15,400 nt of DNA. Source: SVQP01 sp045650025. GTDB lineage: Bacteria; Bacillota; Clostridia; Oscillospirales; CAG-272. Shown in pieces: positions 7,288 to 14,847 of this stretch. Location of the stretch: the NCBI GenBank assembly GCA_045650025.1, contig JAZRQR010000165.1:1-15400 (forward strand). The letters are read 5' to 3'. Each line of letters starts with the position of its first letter. The stretch's first letter is position 1. The notes below the pieces were generated by a model. That model saw nothing but the letters and a program-made list of their open reading frames with translations. It was not told the DNA's origin and did no database searches. A program made the position numbers and the translations under genes.

Positions 7288-7612
7288 AAACCGTTTGGAT
7301 TCGCGCTCTCCCCCCTGCGCTTGGAACAAGCCTGCGCCAGCTGTCCCCCCTCCCGGAGGGGGGCTATGAAGGGAGCTATGCCTTTGGATAAAACTTAACC
7401 GTTGTGGGATGCTGCCGCTATACCAAGCTTTCTAACATAATATCCGTGGTTGGGCAAGTGAAAAGTTTCATAAATGCGCAGAACCACTCTCAAAGCCCCC
7501 CTCCAGGGAGTTGCCTGCAAGCAGGCTCACGCAGCCTGCGGCGGCGTGTGGGGGGATATTCAGCGCTGCTCTGTGCCAAGCGCAGGGGGGAGAGCGCGAA
7601 TAGAAAGGGTTT
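7288..7612. mobile_element. Fold-back (MITE-like) element between fmt and yugP
   Basis: The outer arms 7288-7324 and 7576-7612 are inverted repeats with 34 of 37 positions paired, including a perfect 26-bp core (7299-7324 against 7576-7601). Homology between the arms continues inward: the CTCCCGGAGGGGGGCTATGA segment around 7351-7370 matches the reverse complement of 7489-7512. The right arm also contains an extra hairpin segment (TGCCTGCAAGCAGGCT near 7512-7526) with no counterpart on the left. A 19-base near-perfect palindrome lies at 7345-7363. No coding frame is supported and no clear target duplication is seen. It fills most of the 496-bp gap between the fmt stop and the yugP start, where relatives usually have short spacing. 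Confidence 0.8.
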
Positions 7613-7661
7613 ATGACGCAAATGCGGGAATAATGCTTGCGTTACAAAATTTCGCTCTGCG

Positions 7662-8597
7662 TCAGGACAGCAAATCTCCGAGATTGATTTTTCTGCCTCG
7701 GATGTAATCGGCGGCGGGCATGCGCTTTTTGCCCTCCGGGATGACCTGAGTCAGCGCAATCGTGCCCTTGCCGCAGGCAACCAAGACGTCGCCCTCCAAG
7801 CCCACAACCGTGCCGGGAGCGGCGGTGTGCACCTTATCAGCGTCATACACGCGCGAAGCGTATACCTTGAGCAGCGAGCCGCTCGGCAGATGGGTAAAGG
7901 AAAGCGGAATGGGCGAGGTGCCGCGGATATAGTTGTGCACCGTGACCGCGTCACGGGAAAAGTCGATCAAAAGGTCGCTCTTCTGAATCTTTTCGGCATA
8001 GTTGGCAAGGCTGTCGTCCTGCTTTTGGGGCGTCAGCGTGCCTGCGCGCAGAGCGGCAAGCGTGTCCAGCATGGTCTGTGCGCCCAGCGCACCCAGATTG
8101 TCATGAATATTTTCAAAATTGTCCTCGGGCAAAATGGGCAGCTCGGCTTTGAGCAGCATATCGCCCGTGTCCAAGCCCTCTGCCATATACATGGTGGTAA
8201 TGCCGGTGGTGGAGCAGCCGTCCATAATGGCGCGCTGCATGGGAGCCGCGCCGCGATAGGCGGGCAGCAGCGAGCCGTGCACGTTGATGCAGCCGTGCTT
8301 GGGGTAATCCAGCACGTTTGGGGGCAGAATCTTGCCGTAGGCAACCACAATGATCAGCTCGGGATCGATCTCGGAGAGCTGTGCGGCAAATTCCTCTGAG
8401 CGCAAGGTCTTGGGCTGGTACACGGGAATGCCGTGCTCCTGGGCGTACACCTTAACGGGCGTGGGTTGCATTTCGTGACCGCGTCCGCGCGGCTTGTCGG
8501 TCTGGGTCACCACGCCGATCACGTTTTCGCCGCTCTCGACCAGCGCCTTGAGCGTAAAGACCGCAAAATCGGGCGTACCCATAAACAAAATCTTCAT
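7662..8597 (-). CDS. fmt: Methionyl-tRNA formyltransferase
   Basis: Fmt formylates initiator Met-tRNA with 10-formyl-THF, in the cytoplasm. The 311-aa product starts MKILFMGTPDFA and has the catalytic trio N105, H107 (INVHGSLLPAYRGAAP) and D143 (GLDTGDML). The C-terminal OB-like tRNA-binding domain follows from about 205. Length is typical. The ATG at 8595-8597 has GGAGG 9 bases upstream; an in-frame TTG two codons earlier would be too close to that site. It lies 24 bp after def, the classic def-fmt pair. Downstream of its stop begins the fold-back element region. Confidence 0.97.
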   Translation of the reverse strand: MKILFMGTPDFAVFTLKALVESGENVIGVVTQTDKPRGRGHEMQPTPVKVYAQEHGIPVYQPKTLRSEEFAAQLSEIDPELIIVVAYGKILPPNVLDYPKHGCINVHGSLLPAYRGAAPMQRAIMDGCSTTGITTMYMAEGLDTGDMLLKAELPILPEDNFENIHDNLGALGAQTMLDTLAALRAGTLTPQKQDDSLANYAEKIQKSDLLIDFSRDAVTVHNYIRGTSPIPLSFTHLPSGSLLKVYASRVYDADKVHTAAPGTVVGLEGDVLVACGKGTIALTQVIPEGKKRMPAADYIRGRKINLGDLLS

Positions 8598-8621
8598 GGT
8601 CAAATACCTCCGTGCGGGGGA

Positions 8622-9077
8622 TCAACCCTCAACGACTTCCAGCGCGTTGTCAATGAACAGCACGCCGTCCAGGTGATCCAGCTCGTGGCAGAATGCGCGA
8701 GCCAGAAGGCCGCTGCCCGAAGCCTCCACCGTCTCGCCGTGGCGGTTGGTGTAGCGCACCGTGACGTGCATGGGTCTGCGCGTCGTGCCCCACTTACCGG
8801 GCAGGGAAAGGCAGCCCTCGCTCTCCTCCTGCGTGCCGGCGCGTGCAATGATCTTGGGATTGATCATCTCGTAGATCTCGCCGGGCTCGACCTCAACGAC
8901 CGCAATGCGGCGCAGAATGCCCACCTGGGGTGCAGCCAGGCCGCAGCCGTCAGCGGCGTGCATGGTCTCCACCATGTCGTCCAGCAGAGTCAGAACGCGG
9001 GGGGTAATGGTATCCACGGGGCGGCAGGTCTTGCGCAGCGTGTCGTCTCCGTATTTTACAATTTTCAGTTTTGCCAT
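8622..9077 (-). CDS. def: Peptide deformylase
   Basis: Def removes the N-formyl group from nascent proteins and is metal dependent. The 151-aa protein contains all three signature motifs: GCGLAAPQVG (44-53), EGCLSLPG (87-94, metal ligand C89) and HELDH (131-135, two histidine ligands and the catalytic glutamate). The short length and motif set fit a type 1 bacterial deformylase. It lies 27 bp after priA and 24 bp before fmt. An AGGAG-type site precedes the ATG. Confidence 0.97.
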   Translation of the reverse strand: MAKLKIVKYGDDTLRKTCRPVDTITPRVLTLLDDMVETMHAADGCGLAAPQVGILRRIAVVEVEPGEIYEMINPKIIARAGTQEESEGCLSLPGKWGTTRRPMHVTVRYTNRHGETVEASGSGLLARAFCHELDHLDGVLFIDNALEVVEG

Positions 9078-9104
9078 AAAGGTGCTCCTCTTTTCTAAAC
9101 GTTA

Positions 9105-11618
9105 TTATAGGTTGGATGGGTTGAAATCTATACTCAGAACGGGCGATTTTGCGCCGTCCTTTCCAAATCGGATGAGAATCTTGGAAAAAAGCTCGCGTGC
9201 GCGCTTGTTGAGTCGGCATTTGATGACCAGGCGCATGCGGTATTTTTCCTCCACGCGGTAAACCGGGGCTTCAAAGGGACCAAAGATCATCATGGGCACG
9301 TCGCAAAATTCACCCGAGCCCAGTCGGTCCAGCTCCTCGCGCAGGCGCACGGCGTATTTCATCAGGTCCTTTTCGTCCGTGCAGGTCAGCGTCAGGAGTG
9401 CAATGTCGCAATAGGGCGGGAAGGTTAAGAGACGACGCAGCTTGATCTCGCGCTCAAAAAAGGTGTGATAATCCTGCGCGCAAGCCAAGGTGATGACGTC
9501 GTTGTCGGGATTGTTGGTCTGAATGATGGCGCGTCCGGGCAGGTCGCCGCGTCCTGCGCGACCAATCACCTGCGTCAGCATGGCAAAGGTGCGCTCCGAG
9601 GCGCGGAAATCGTCCACGTACAGGGAAGCGTCCGCCAGCAGCACGCCCACAAGCGTCACGTCGGGAAAGTTGTGCCCCTTGGTGACCATCTGCGTGCCGA
9701 TCATGACGTCGGCTTTGCCGTCACGGAACTCGCCCAGCAGCTTATCCATGGAGAATTTTGCCTGCGTGGTGTCGGCATCCAGACGCATGACGCGCGCATC
9801 GGGCAAAAGCATTTCCAGCTCCTGCTGCACGCGCTGCGTGCCAAAGCCGGTGTGGCGCAGGTGAGGGGAAGCGCATTCGGGGCACTTTTGGGGTACCTCC
9901 AGGCGCGTGCCGCACCAATGGCAAACCAGCTCGCCGTCGGTGTAGGTGCCGTTTTTGACGTGATAGGTCATGGCAACCGAGCAATGCGGGCAGGTCACCG
10001 CCGTGCCGCACGAGGCACAGGAAATAAAGCGGTGGTAGCCGCGTCGGTTCAAAAACAGTACGGCTTGCTGACCGTCCGCAAGCGTCTTGCCAAGCGCATC
10101 GGTCATCAGCGTGCCAAGCGGCGAGGCAACGCCCGCTGCCGCACCCTGGCGCATGTCCGCCACGGTGACCTCGGGAAGTCCGGACTTGTTGTAGCGCTGG
10201 GTCAGCGTCACAAGCGTGTAAGTGCCCGCCTGCGCCTTGGCGTAGCTTTCCAGCGAGGGGGTCGCGGAGGCTAAAAGCAAAAGCGCCTTGTTGTGGGCGC
10301 AGCGCCAGCGCGCCACGTCGCGCGCGTGATATTTGGGGTCTTGGTCGGATTTATAGGTGTGCTCCTGCTCCTCGTCCATAATGATAAGACCCAGATTGGG
10401 CACGGGAGCAAACACGGCAGAGCGCGTGCCAATGACCAAGCGCGCCTTGCCTTGGCTGATGCGCGCGTAAGCGTCCTGGCGCTCGCCTGCGGAAAGCGCG
10501 GAGTGGATCACGGCAACCGTGTCGCCGTAGCGGGCGCAGAACAGCGCCACCGATTGCGGCGTCAGCGAAATTTCGGGCAGCATCAGGATCGCGCCCTTGC
10601 CGTCGGCAAGAATCTTGTCGAGCAGCTTTGCCATGACGTATGTTTTGCCGCTACCCGTTACACCAAACAGCAGCGCTGCGCGCGCTTCGCCCGCATCCGC
10701 CAGAGCGCAAAGCGTCTGCACGGCGGCAGATTGCTCGGTGTTGAGTACGGGATCGGGCGCGGGGGTGTGCTTTGCCGGAACGGCATAGGGATTACGGAAG
10801 ATCTGCTTTTTCTCGGTGGCAAAAATGCCCTTGTCCACCAAAGCCTTAAGCTGTGCCGCACCTGCATCGGTGCCCGCGCAAAGCGCGTCCTTGTCGGCGG
10901 GAGCGCCCAGTCGAAGGGCGTTTTCCAGCAGCGCCTTTTGCTTTTGCGAGGTCAGGCGCACAGGGGCGTCCTTGCCGCCTTCCAGAATGCGCTGTGCCTG
11001 CTCCTTTGCCACGGCAAGCGCGTAGAGCGTAGTAAACGCACCGGCAGAGCCTTGCTTTTCCTCCGCCTGCTTTTGTAAAAGCCCCTTATCCACCAGCTCG
11101 GCAACCATCTCACCAACACCCGCGCCAAAGCGCGCACGCAAGGCGTTGATGCTCACGCTGCCGCGTGCCTGCACGTAGTTAAAGGTCATCAGATGCGCCG
11201 CCTCCAGCTTTTTGCTTGCGTCCTGCGCCTTGGCGCCGGTGGCAGGGCTGTAGTAGTCAACCAGGTGTGACATGGATGCCGAGGGCAGCACGCACTTGAC
11301 CGCCTCGCCAACCGTGCAAAGCGTGTGCTCGTGCAGCCAAAGGCACAGGGCAAGCATTTCCCCGGATAAGCAAATCCGCTCGGAGCACAGACCCGCCAAA
11401 TCCTTGGTGCGCTTGGCGGTCGTGGTGTGATGCACGGTGACGACCAAGCCGATCTGCTTGCGGTTTCCATGTCCGAACGGCACAGTGACAAACACGCCGG
11501 GGGATACCGCGGCGCGCATGTCTTGGGGGATATAGTAGTCGTATGAGGCGTCGATGCAATAGGGGTTGTCTAAGATATAGACGCCCGCGTATTCCGCCGC
11601 GCCTTGATTACCCTTCAC
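9105..11618 (-). CDS. priA: Primosomal replication restart helicase
   Basis: PriA is the 3'-5' helicase that reloads the replisome at stalled forks. The 837-aa product has an N-terminal DNA-binding domain, Walker A GVTGSGKT (319-326), Walker B DEEQ (415-418, a Q in place of the more common H), LASATPSLE (449-457), eight zinc-binding cysteines in two pairs of CXXC (C534/C537, C543/C546, C566/C569, C579/C582) and helicase motif GTQMVTKGHNFPDVTLVGV. The start is GTG at 11616-11618, supported by an AGGAG site 8 bases upstream and by the 30-bp spacing from rpoZ. coaBC, which often lies between rpoZ and priA, is absent. Confidence 0.97.
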   Translation of the reverse strand: MKGNQGAAEYAGVYILDNPYCIDASYDYYIPQDMRAAVSPGVFVTVPFGHGNRKQIGLVVTVHHTTTAKRTKDLAGLCSERICLSGEMLALCLWLHEHTLCTVGEAVKCVLPSASMSHLVDYYSPATGAKAQDASKKLEAAHLMTFNYVQARGSVSINALRARFGAGVGEMVAELVDKGLLQKQAEEKQGSAGAFTTLYALAVAKEQAQRILEGGKDAPVRLTSQKQKALLENALRLGAPADKDALCAGTDAGAAQLKALVDKGIFATEKKQIFRNPYAVPAKHTPAPDPVLNTEQSAAVQTLCALADAGEARAALLFGVTGSGKTYVMAKLLDKILADGKGAILMLPEISLTPQSVALFCARYGDTVAVIHSALSAGERQDAYARISQGKARLVIGTRSAVFAPVPNLGLIIMDEEQEHTYKSDQDPKYHARDVARWRCAHNKALLLLASATPSLESYAKAQAGTYTLVTLTQRYNKSGLPEVTVADMRQGAAAGVASPLGTLMTDALGKTLADGQQAVLFLNRRGYHRFISCASCGTAVTCPHCSVAMTYHVKNGTYTDGELVCHWCGTRLEVPQKCPECASPHLRHTGFGTQRVQQELEMLLPDARVMRLDADTTQAKFSMDKLLGEFRDGKADVMIGTQMVTKGHNFPDVTLVGVLLADASLYVDDFRASERTFAMLTQVIGRAGRGDLPGRAIIQTNNPDNDVITLACAQDYHTFFEREIKLRRLLTFPPYCDIALLTLTCTDEKDLMKYAVRLREELDRLGSGEFCDVPMMIFGPFEAPVYRVEEKYRMRLVIKCRLNKRARELFSKILIRFGKDGAKSPVLSIDFNPSNL

Positions 11619-11626
11619 GAAAGCTA

Positions 11627-11631
11627 CTCCT
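11627..11631 (-). promoter_or_regulatory. Ribosome binding site deciding the GTG start of priA
   Basis: AGGAG on the minus strand stands 8 bases before the GTG at 11618. No in-frame ATG near it is as well placed, so GTG is the likely start. Confidence 0.7.
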
Positions 11632-11648
11632 GATACGTAGAGAGGGGA

Positions 11649-11939
11649 TTAGTCCTGTACTTCTTCCACAGGATCGGAACCGTCTCTGACGATCTGGTAC
11701 TCGCCCTTGTAAATGCGACCGATTGCAATCTTAACTGCCTTCTCGTCGCGTACTTCCTTGTCGATCAGGTTCTGCAGGGGCTTGTCGGTCTCCTTGTTGC
11801 CGGTCATGGAAGCCTCAGCCTGCTCGCGCTGCTTTACGTACTCGCCGGTGATGATGCGCGCGCACTTAGCGGTTGCAATCGCCAGCTCGTAGCGGTTAAA
11901 TTCGTTCTTGGTCAGTTGATTGATAGTAGGATACAGCAT
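11649..11939 (-). CDS. rpoZ: RNA polymerase omega subunit
   Basis: The 96-aa protein carries the omega core: an N-terminal segment MLYPTINQLT followed by NRYELAIATAKCAR, the helix that clamps the beta' subunit, and a later KAVKIAIGRI helix. Omega aids RNA polymerase assembly. The start has an AAAGGA site 7 bases upstream. In Bacillota rpoZ normally follows gmk (guanylate kinase); here the 56 bp between remA and rpoZ holds no gmk and no remnant of it. Confidence 0.93.
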   Translation of the reverse strand: MLYPTINQLTKNEFNRYELAIATAKCARIITGEYVKQREQAEASMTGNKETDKPLQNLIDKEVRDEKAVKIAIGRIYKGEYQIVRDGSDPVEEVQD

Positions 11940-11995
11940 AGTTAATTCCTTTCCAAAATTCGATGTATGTTGATATTGTTAAAACGAAATGGGTG

Positions 11996-12265
11996 TTATT
12001 CTTCCTCTTCGGGCTCGTCTTCAAAGTCCTGATCGGTGGTCAGGCGATTTGCAATGGTCTCTGCCTGCAGAGCCGAGAGAATGACGTGCTCGGAGTCGGT
12101 AATGATCACGGCGCGGGTCTTTCTGCCACAGGTAACGTCAATGACGCGGCCTGCGTCCTTTGCGTCCTGGATCAGACGCTTGATGGGTGCGGAGTCGGGG
12201 CTTGCCAGCGTGACGATGCGTTCCACCGCCACCATGTTTCCATAGCCTACGTTGATAAAGTTCAT
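11996..12265 (-). CDS. remA: Extracellular matrix/osmotic regulator, RemA (DUF370) family
   Basis: The 89-aa product starts MNFINVGYGNMVAVERIV, the hallmark of DUF370/RemA, and contains RKTRAVIITDSEHVILSAL. RemA in Bacillus is a DNA-binding protein that activates matrix and osmoprotection genes and forms a ring-like oligomer. The last 10 residues are strongly acidic (DFEDEPEEEE). It lies 15 bp after yicC, the standard yicC-remA order, with an AAGGAG site about 9 bases upstream of the ATG. Whether it acts on matrix genes in this organism cannot be judged from the window. Confidence 0.93.
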   Translation of the reverse strand: MNFINVGYGNMVAVERIVTLASPDSAPIKRLIQDAKDAGRVIDVTCGRKTRAVIITDSEHVILSALQAETIANRLTTDQDFEDEPEEEE

Positions 12266-12280
12266 GTCCTGTACTCCTTT

Positions 12281-13168
12281 TTACTCAATATTCTGGATCT
12301 GCTCACGGATCTTTTCCAGCTCGGTCTTGACCTCCACCACCAGCTTGGCAATGGCTGCGTTGGTGCACTTGGAGCCTGTGGTGTTGATCTCGCGGTTGAT
12401 CTCCTGCAAAAGGAAGTCAATGCTTCTGCCCACGGGCTGATCCGAGCAAAGGTACTGCTCAAACGCCACGGAGTGCGAGCGCAATCTCACCAGCTCCTCG
12501 TCAATGGCAACCTTGTCGGCGTAAATGGCACACTCGGTCAAAAGTCTGTTTTCGTCCACCGTGATCACGGCGTCGTTGAGCACCGCGCGGATCTTTTCCT
12601 CCAGTCGCGTGCGGTAGGAGGTAATATCCTCTGCGGAAAGCTGCTCAATGGTGTCTACGCGAGTCATAATGCTTTGCATCTTGGCGCGCAGATCGGCTTC
12701 AATGCGTGCGCCCTCTGCGCGGCGAGCGTCCAGGAATCGGTCAGTCGCAACCGCCAGCACGGTCAACAGATCCTGCCAATCCTTCTCAACGTCCTCTTCG
12801 GGCTTCTTGACCTTGAAGATGTCCTGGTTGCGAGCCACGGTCATGACGCTGATGTCGTCTGCAAGGCCAAACGTGTCGCGCAGCGCGTACAGCGCGTCCA
12901 GGTAGCCCTTGGCATAGCCGAGGTCGGGCACGATGGAAACGCCCTGGGTGTCCAGCACGTCGATCGAAATGCTGACGTCCACCTTGCCGCGCGAAATGCC
13001 GCGGGATTGCAGGTAGGGCTTGATCTTTTCTTCCAGGTACGAGAATGCGCGGGGCATGCGTACCGAGCAATCGAAAAATCGGTTGTTGACAGAGCGCAGC
13101 TCCACGGTAATATCCTTACCCGAAACGGTCTGCTTGTCGCGTCCGAAAGCGGTCATACTAAAGATCAC
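12281..13168 (-). CDS. yicC: YicC/YloC family endoribonuclease-type protein
   Basis: The 295-aa product starts IFSMTAFGR, continues ELRSVNNRFFD and GKVDVSISID, and ends KTELEKIREQIQNIE; these are the N-terminal YicC and C-terminal DUF1732 signatures. Members of the family in E. coli and Bacillus are reported to be RNA-cleaving enzymes. The open frame extends far upstream to 13492, across the promoter region, but the start is placed at GTG 13166-13168: a GGAGG site lies 7 bases upstream and the N-terminus then matches the family's short leader before SMTGFGR. It is the first gene of the minus-strand array, with a promoter about 50 bases upstream. Confidence 0.92.
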   Translation of the reverse strand: MIFSMTAFGRDKQTVSGKDITVELRSVNNRFFDCSVRMPRAFSYLEEKIKPYLQSRGISRGKVDVSISIDVLDTQGVSIVPDLGYAKGYLDALYALRDTFGLADDISVMTVARNQDIFKVKKPEEDVEKDWQDLLTVLAVATDRFLDARRAEGARIEADLRAKMQSIMTRVDTIEQLSAEDITSYRTRLEEKIRAVLNDAVITVDENRLLTECAIYADKVAIDEELVRLRSHSVAFEQYLCSDQPVGRSIDFLLQEINREINTTGSKCTNAAIAKLVVEVKTELEKIREQIQNIE

Positions 13169-13175
13169 GGCATAT

Positions 13176-13180
13176 CCTCC
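13176..13180 (-). promoter_or_regulatory. Ribosome binding site deciding the GTG start of yicC
   Basis: A perfect GGAGG lies 7 bases before the GTG at 13168. An ATG between the two is out of frame and meets a stop at once. This places the start well inside the longer open frame. Confidence 0.8.
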
Positions 13181-13225
13181 AAATTCCGCCGAGGCTCTCG
13201 CCCGACAAATGGGCAAAAAACGGCA

Positions 13226-13254
13226 TATATAATTATTGTACCCGATTTTGTCAA
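13226..13254 (-). promoter_or_regulatory. Sigma-A type promoter of the yicC operon
   Basis: On the minus strand TTGACA (13249-13254) is followed after exactly 17 bases by TATATA (13226-13231). The expected transcription start is near 13219, giving a leader of about 50 bases before yicC. It is the only strong promoter I can see for the long minus-strand array. Confidence 0.8.
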
Positions 13255-13433
13255 GATTGTCAACAGCGAGCGCAAAAAAAGTGCACAAAGCACAAGAAAA
13301 AGTTGCGCGATTTCCTTCCTTACTTTTGTGCAAAATGGTGCGTGTGTCGTAGTACTTTTGCGTCGTATCGTTTATTCCGAAGCAAAAAATGCAAAAAACC
13401 TTATCTTTATCGCAAAAAATGTGCAAAACCCTC
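13255..13433. other. A-rich region between divergent promoters
   Basis: No gene is seen here. The stretch repeats a motif of the form GCAAAAAA-TG-CAAAA: at 13270-13290 (GCGCAAAAAAAGTGCACAAAG), 13325-13337, 13382-13399 and 13411-13428. The last two are in direct orientation with a 29- to 30-base period and lie just upstream of the efp promoter. They may act as an UP element, as a binding site, or simply be A-tract DNA. Confidence 0.5.
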
Positions 13434-13462
13434 TTGAAAAACGCGCGGAATTGGTGTATAAT
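13434..13462 (+). promoter_or_regulatory. Sigma-A type promoter of efp
   Basis: TTGAAA (13434-13439) and a perfect TATAAT (13457-13462) are separated by 17 bases. The start would be near 13469, about 57 bases before the efp ATG. A-rich DNA directly upstream would favour strong expression. Confidence 0.85.
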
Positions 13463-13525
13463 AAAATGAACTTTAATAAAATCTAAGACCAAAATACTAA
13501 ACGGTTAATTTGGAGGACAAACAAA

Positions 13526-14083
13526 ATGGTAGTAGCTGGCGATTTTAAGAACGGCATCACTTTTGATATGGACGGTAACGTATTCCAGGTTATCGAATTC
13601 CAGCATGTAAAGCCCGGTAAGGGTGCAGCATTCGTGCGCACCAAGATCAAGAACGTCATTACCGGCACCGTGCTCGAGCGTACTTTCTCTCCCACGGATA
13701 AGTTCGAGAATGCATACATCGACAGAAAGGATATGCAGTATTCCTACGACGATGGTGACCTGTACCACTTCATGGACACCGAGACCTGGGAAGAGACCCT
13801 GGTTGCTCACGACAAGGTAGGCGATTCCTTTAAGTTCGTAAAGGAAGAGATGTTCTGCAAGATCATGTCCTACAAGGGCAACATCTTCGCAGTAGAGCCC
13901 CCCACATTCGTAGAGCTCGAAGTAACTGATACTGACCCCGGCTTTGCAGGCAACACCGCAACCAACACCCTCAAGCCCGCAACTCTGGAGACCGGCGCAG
14001 AGATCAAGGTTCCGCTGTTCATCAACGTGGGCGACGTGCTCAAGATCGACACCAGAACCGGCGAGTATCTGTCCAGAGCATAA
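13526..14083 (+). CDS. efp: Translation elongation factor P
   Basis: EF-P binds ribosomes stalled on consecutive prolines and stimulates peptide bond formation. The 185-aa product has the usual three beta-barrel domains: a KOW-like domain I with the modified-lysine loop KPGKGAAF (K32, the residue modified in Bacillus EF-P), a central OB domain, and a C-terminal OB domain with the conserved GDVLKIDTRTGEYLSRA ending. Length is exactly typical. The ATG has a GGAGG site 9 bases upstream. It is transcribed away from yicC, and the spacing to the next gene (48 bp, no terminator) suggests a two-gene operon. Confidence 0.98.
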   Translation: MVVAGDFKNGITFDMDGNVFQVIEFQHVKPGKGAAFVRTKIKNVITGTVLERTFSPTDKFENAYIDRKDMQYSYDDGDLYHFMDTETWEETLVAHDKVGDSFKFVKEEMFCKIMSYKGNIFAVEPPTFVELEVTDTDPGFAGNTATNTLKPATLETGAEIKVPLFINVGDVLKIDTRTGEYLSRA

Positions 14084-14131
14084 TTGGCTCTTGGCGCATA
14101 GCCGCATTACAACAGAAAGGAAATGAGTATC

Positions 14132-14656
14132 ATGACCATTACCGAAAAGGCTGCTTACCTGAAGGGTTTGGCAGACGGCTTGAATTACGATAAGGAAAGC
14201 GCAGAGGGCAAGCTGATCACTGCGCTGATCGAACTGACTTCCGATTTGGCTGACCTGGTTGACGAGCTTGACGAGGATCTGGCTGATCTGGAGGAATACG
14301 TAGACGAGATCGATACCGACCTTGGCGACGTTGAGGACTACCTCTTGGACGAAGGCGACTATGACTTCGACGATGAGGATGAGGACGAGGATTGGGATGA
14401 CGAGGAGTGCGACGGCAACTGTGAGTGCTGCGGACTGGAATGCGACATTCCCTATGATGACGACCTGGAGGATCTCGAGGACGAGTTCGAGGATATCTTT
14501 GAGGTAGAGTGCCCCTCTTGTGGCGAGATCATCTGCTTTGAGGGTGATATCGACGAGGAGAACCTGCGTTGCCCCGCATGCGGCGAGAAGTTCGCTTGCA
14601 TCATCGAAGAGGACGACGTAGAGGAGCTTGAAGAGCTCGACGGCGACGAGGAGTAA
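14132..14656 (+). CDS. Acidic zinc-ribbon protein, CD1247 N-terminal domain-like
   Basis: The 174-aa product begins with a helical domain (TEKAAYLKGLADGL, about 1-65) resembling the CD1247 N-terminal domain of Clostridia proteins often found after efp. A strongly acidic linker (73-92, almost only D and E) follows, then a cysteine cluster (C93, C97, C99, C100, C104), and a zinc ribbon with CPSCG (127-131) and CPACG (147-151). Extra cysteines C135 and C156 are present. No enzyme motif, signal peptide or membrane segment is seen; function is unknown. An ATG three codons earlier (14123) touches its AAAGGA site, so 14132, with about 10 bases of spacing, is preferred. It is probably co-transcribed with efp. 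Confidence 0.85.
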   Translation: MTITEKAAYLKGLADGLNYDKESAEGKLITALIELTSDLADLVDELDEDLADLEEYVDEIDTDLGDVEDYLLDEGDYDFDDEDEDEDWDDEECDGNCECCGLECDIPYDDDLEDLEDEFEDIFEVECPSCGEIICFEGDIDEENLRCPACGEKFACIIEEDDVEELEELDGDEE

Positions 14657-14683
14657 TTCTCCGCATAGCCATTCCGATATGTA

Positions 14684-14712
14684 TTTAGGGTGCTGCATTG
14701 CAGCACCCTAAA
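14684..14712 (+). terminator. Hairpin ending the efp unit
   Basis: A perfect 13-bp stem (TTTAGGGTGCTGC/GCAGCACCCTAAA) with an ATT loop lies 27 bases after the stop of the acidic protein gene. There is no long U-tract after it, so termination may be weak or processing may be involved. Confidence 0.6.
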
Positions 14713-14733
14713 ATACCTGTTGTGACCACAGAT

Positions 14734-14762
14734 TTGACCACTTACAAAAAAACACGTAAAAT
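14734..14762 (+). promoter_or_regulatory. Probable promoter of the tRNA-Pro gene
   Basis: TTGACC (14734-14739) is followed after 17 bases by TAAAAT (14757-14762). Transcription would start near 14769, giving an 80-base 5' leader that contains two hairpins. A TATAAT at 14838-14843 is too close to the mature tRNA 5' end to serve. Confidence 0.55.
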
Positions 14763-14773
14763 TCAATATTTTT

Positions 14774-14817
14774 CACACATCGAGGTGTGTGCGCAAGTAT
14801 TTCGCCGATGGCGAAAT
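14774..14817 (+). other. Two hairpins in the tRNA-Pro leader
   Basis: CACAC/GTGTG (14774-14789) and a perfect 8-bp ATTTCGCC/GGCGAAAT with a GAT loop (14799-14817) lie between the promoter and the tRNA. The second resembles the terminal hairpin of the copy 1 repeat (shared ATTTCGC/GCGAAAT ends). No gene is seen in 14713-14847. Confidence 0.6.
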
Positions 14818-14847
14818 GAGTAGCGCGCTTGGGTCAATATAATAAAA

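Noticed and set aside
7404..7707. Two plus-strand frames of 70-77 codons in the fmt-yugP gap
   Set aside because: They read through the fold-back element and have no ribosome site or recognisable sequence.
11963..13486. Plus-strand open frame of 507 codons
   Set aside because: Antisense to remA and yicC and running through the promoter region; no familiar protein features.
13169..13492. N-terminal extension of yicC to 13492
   Set aside because: It would cross the promoter of the operon and the start site; the GTG at 13168 with GGAGG fits the family.
13505..14698. Minus-strand open frame of 397 codons
   Set aside because: Antisense to efp and the acidic protein gene; the repeated GAx codons on the plus strand simply lack stops in reverse.
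14838..14843. TATAAT just before tRNA-Pro as its promoter
   Set aside because: Only 4 bases separate it from the mature 5' end, so transcription would start inside the tRNA; the upstream TTGACC/TAAAAT pair fits better.
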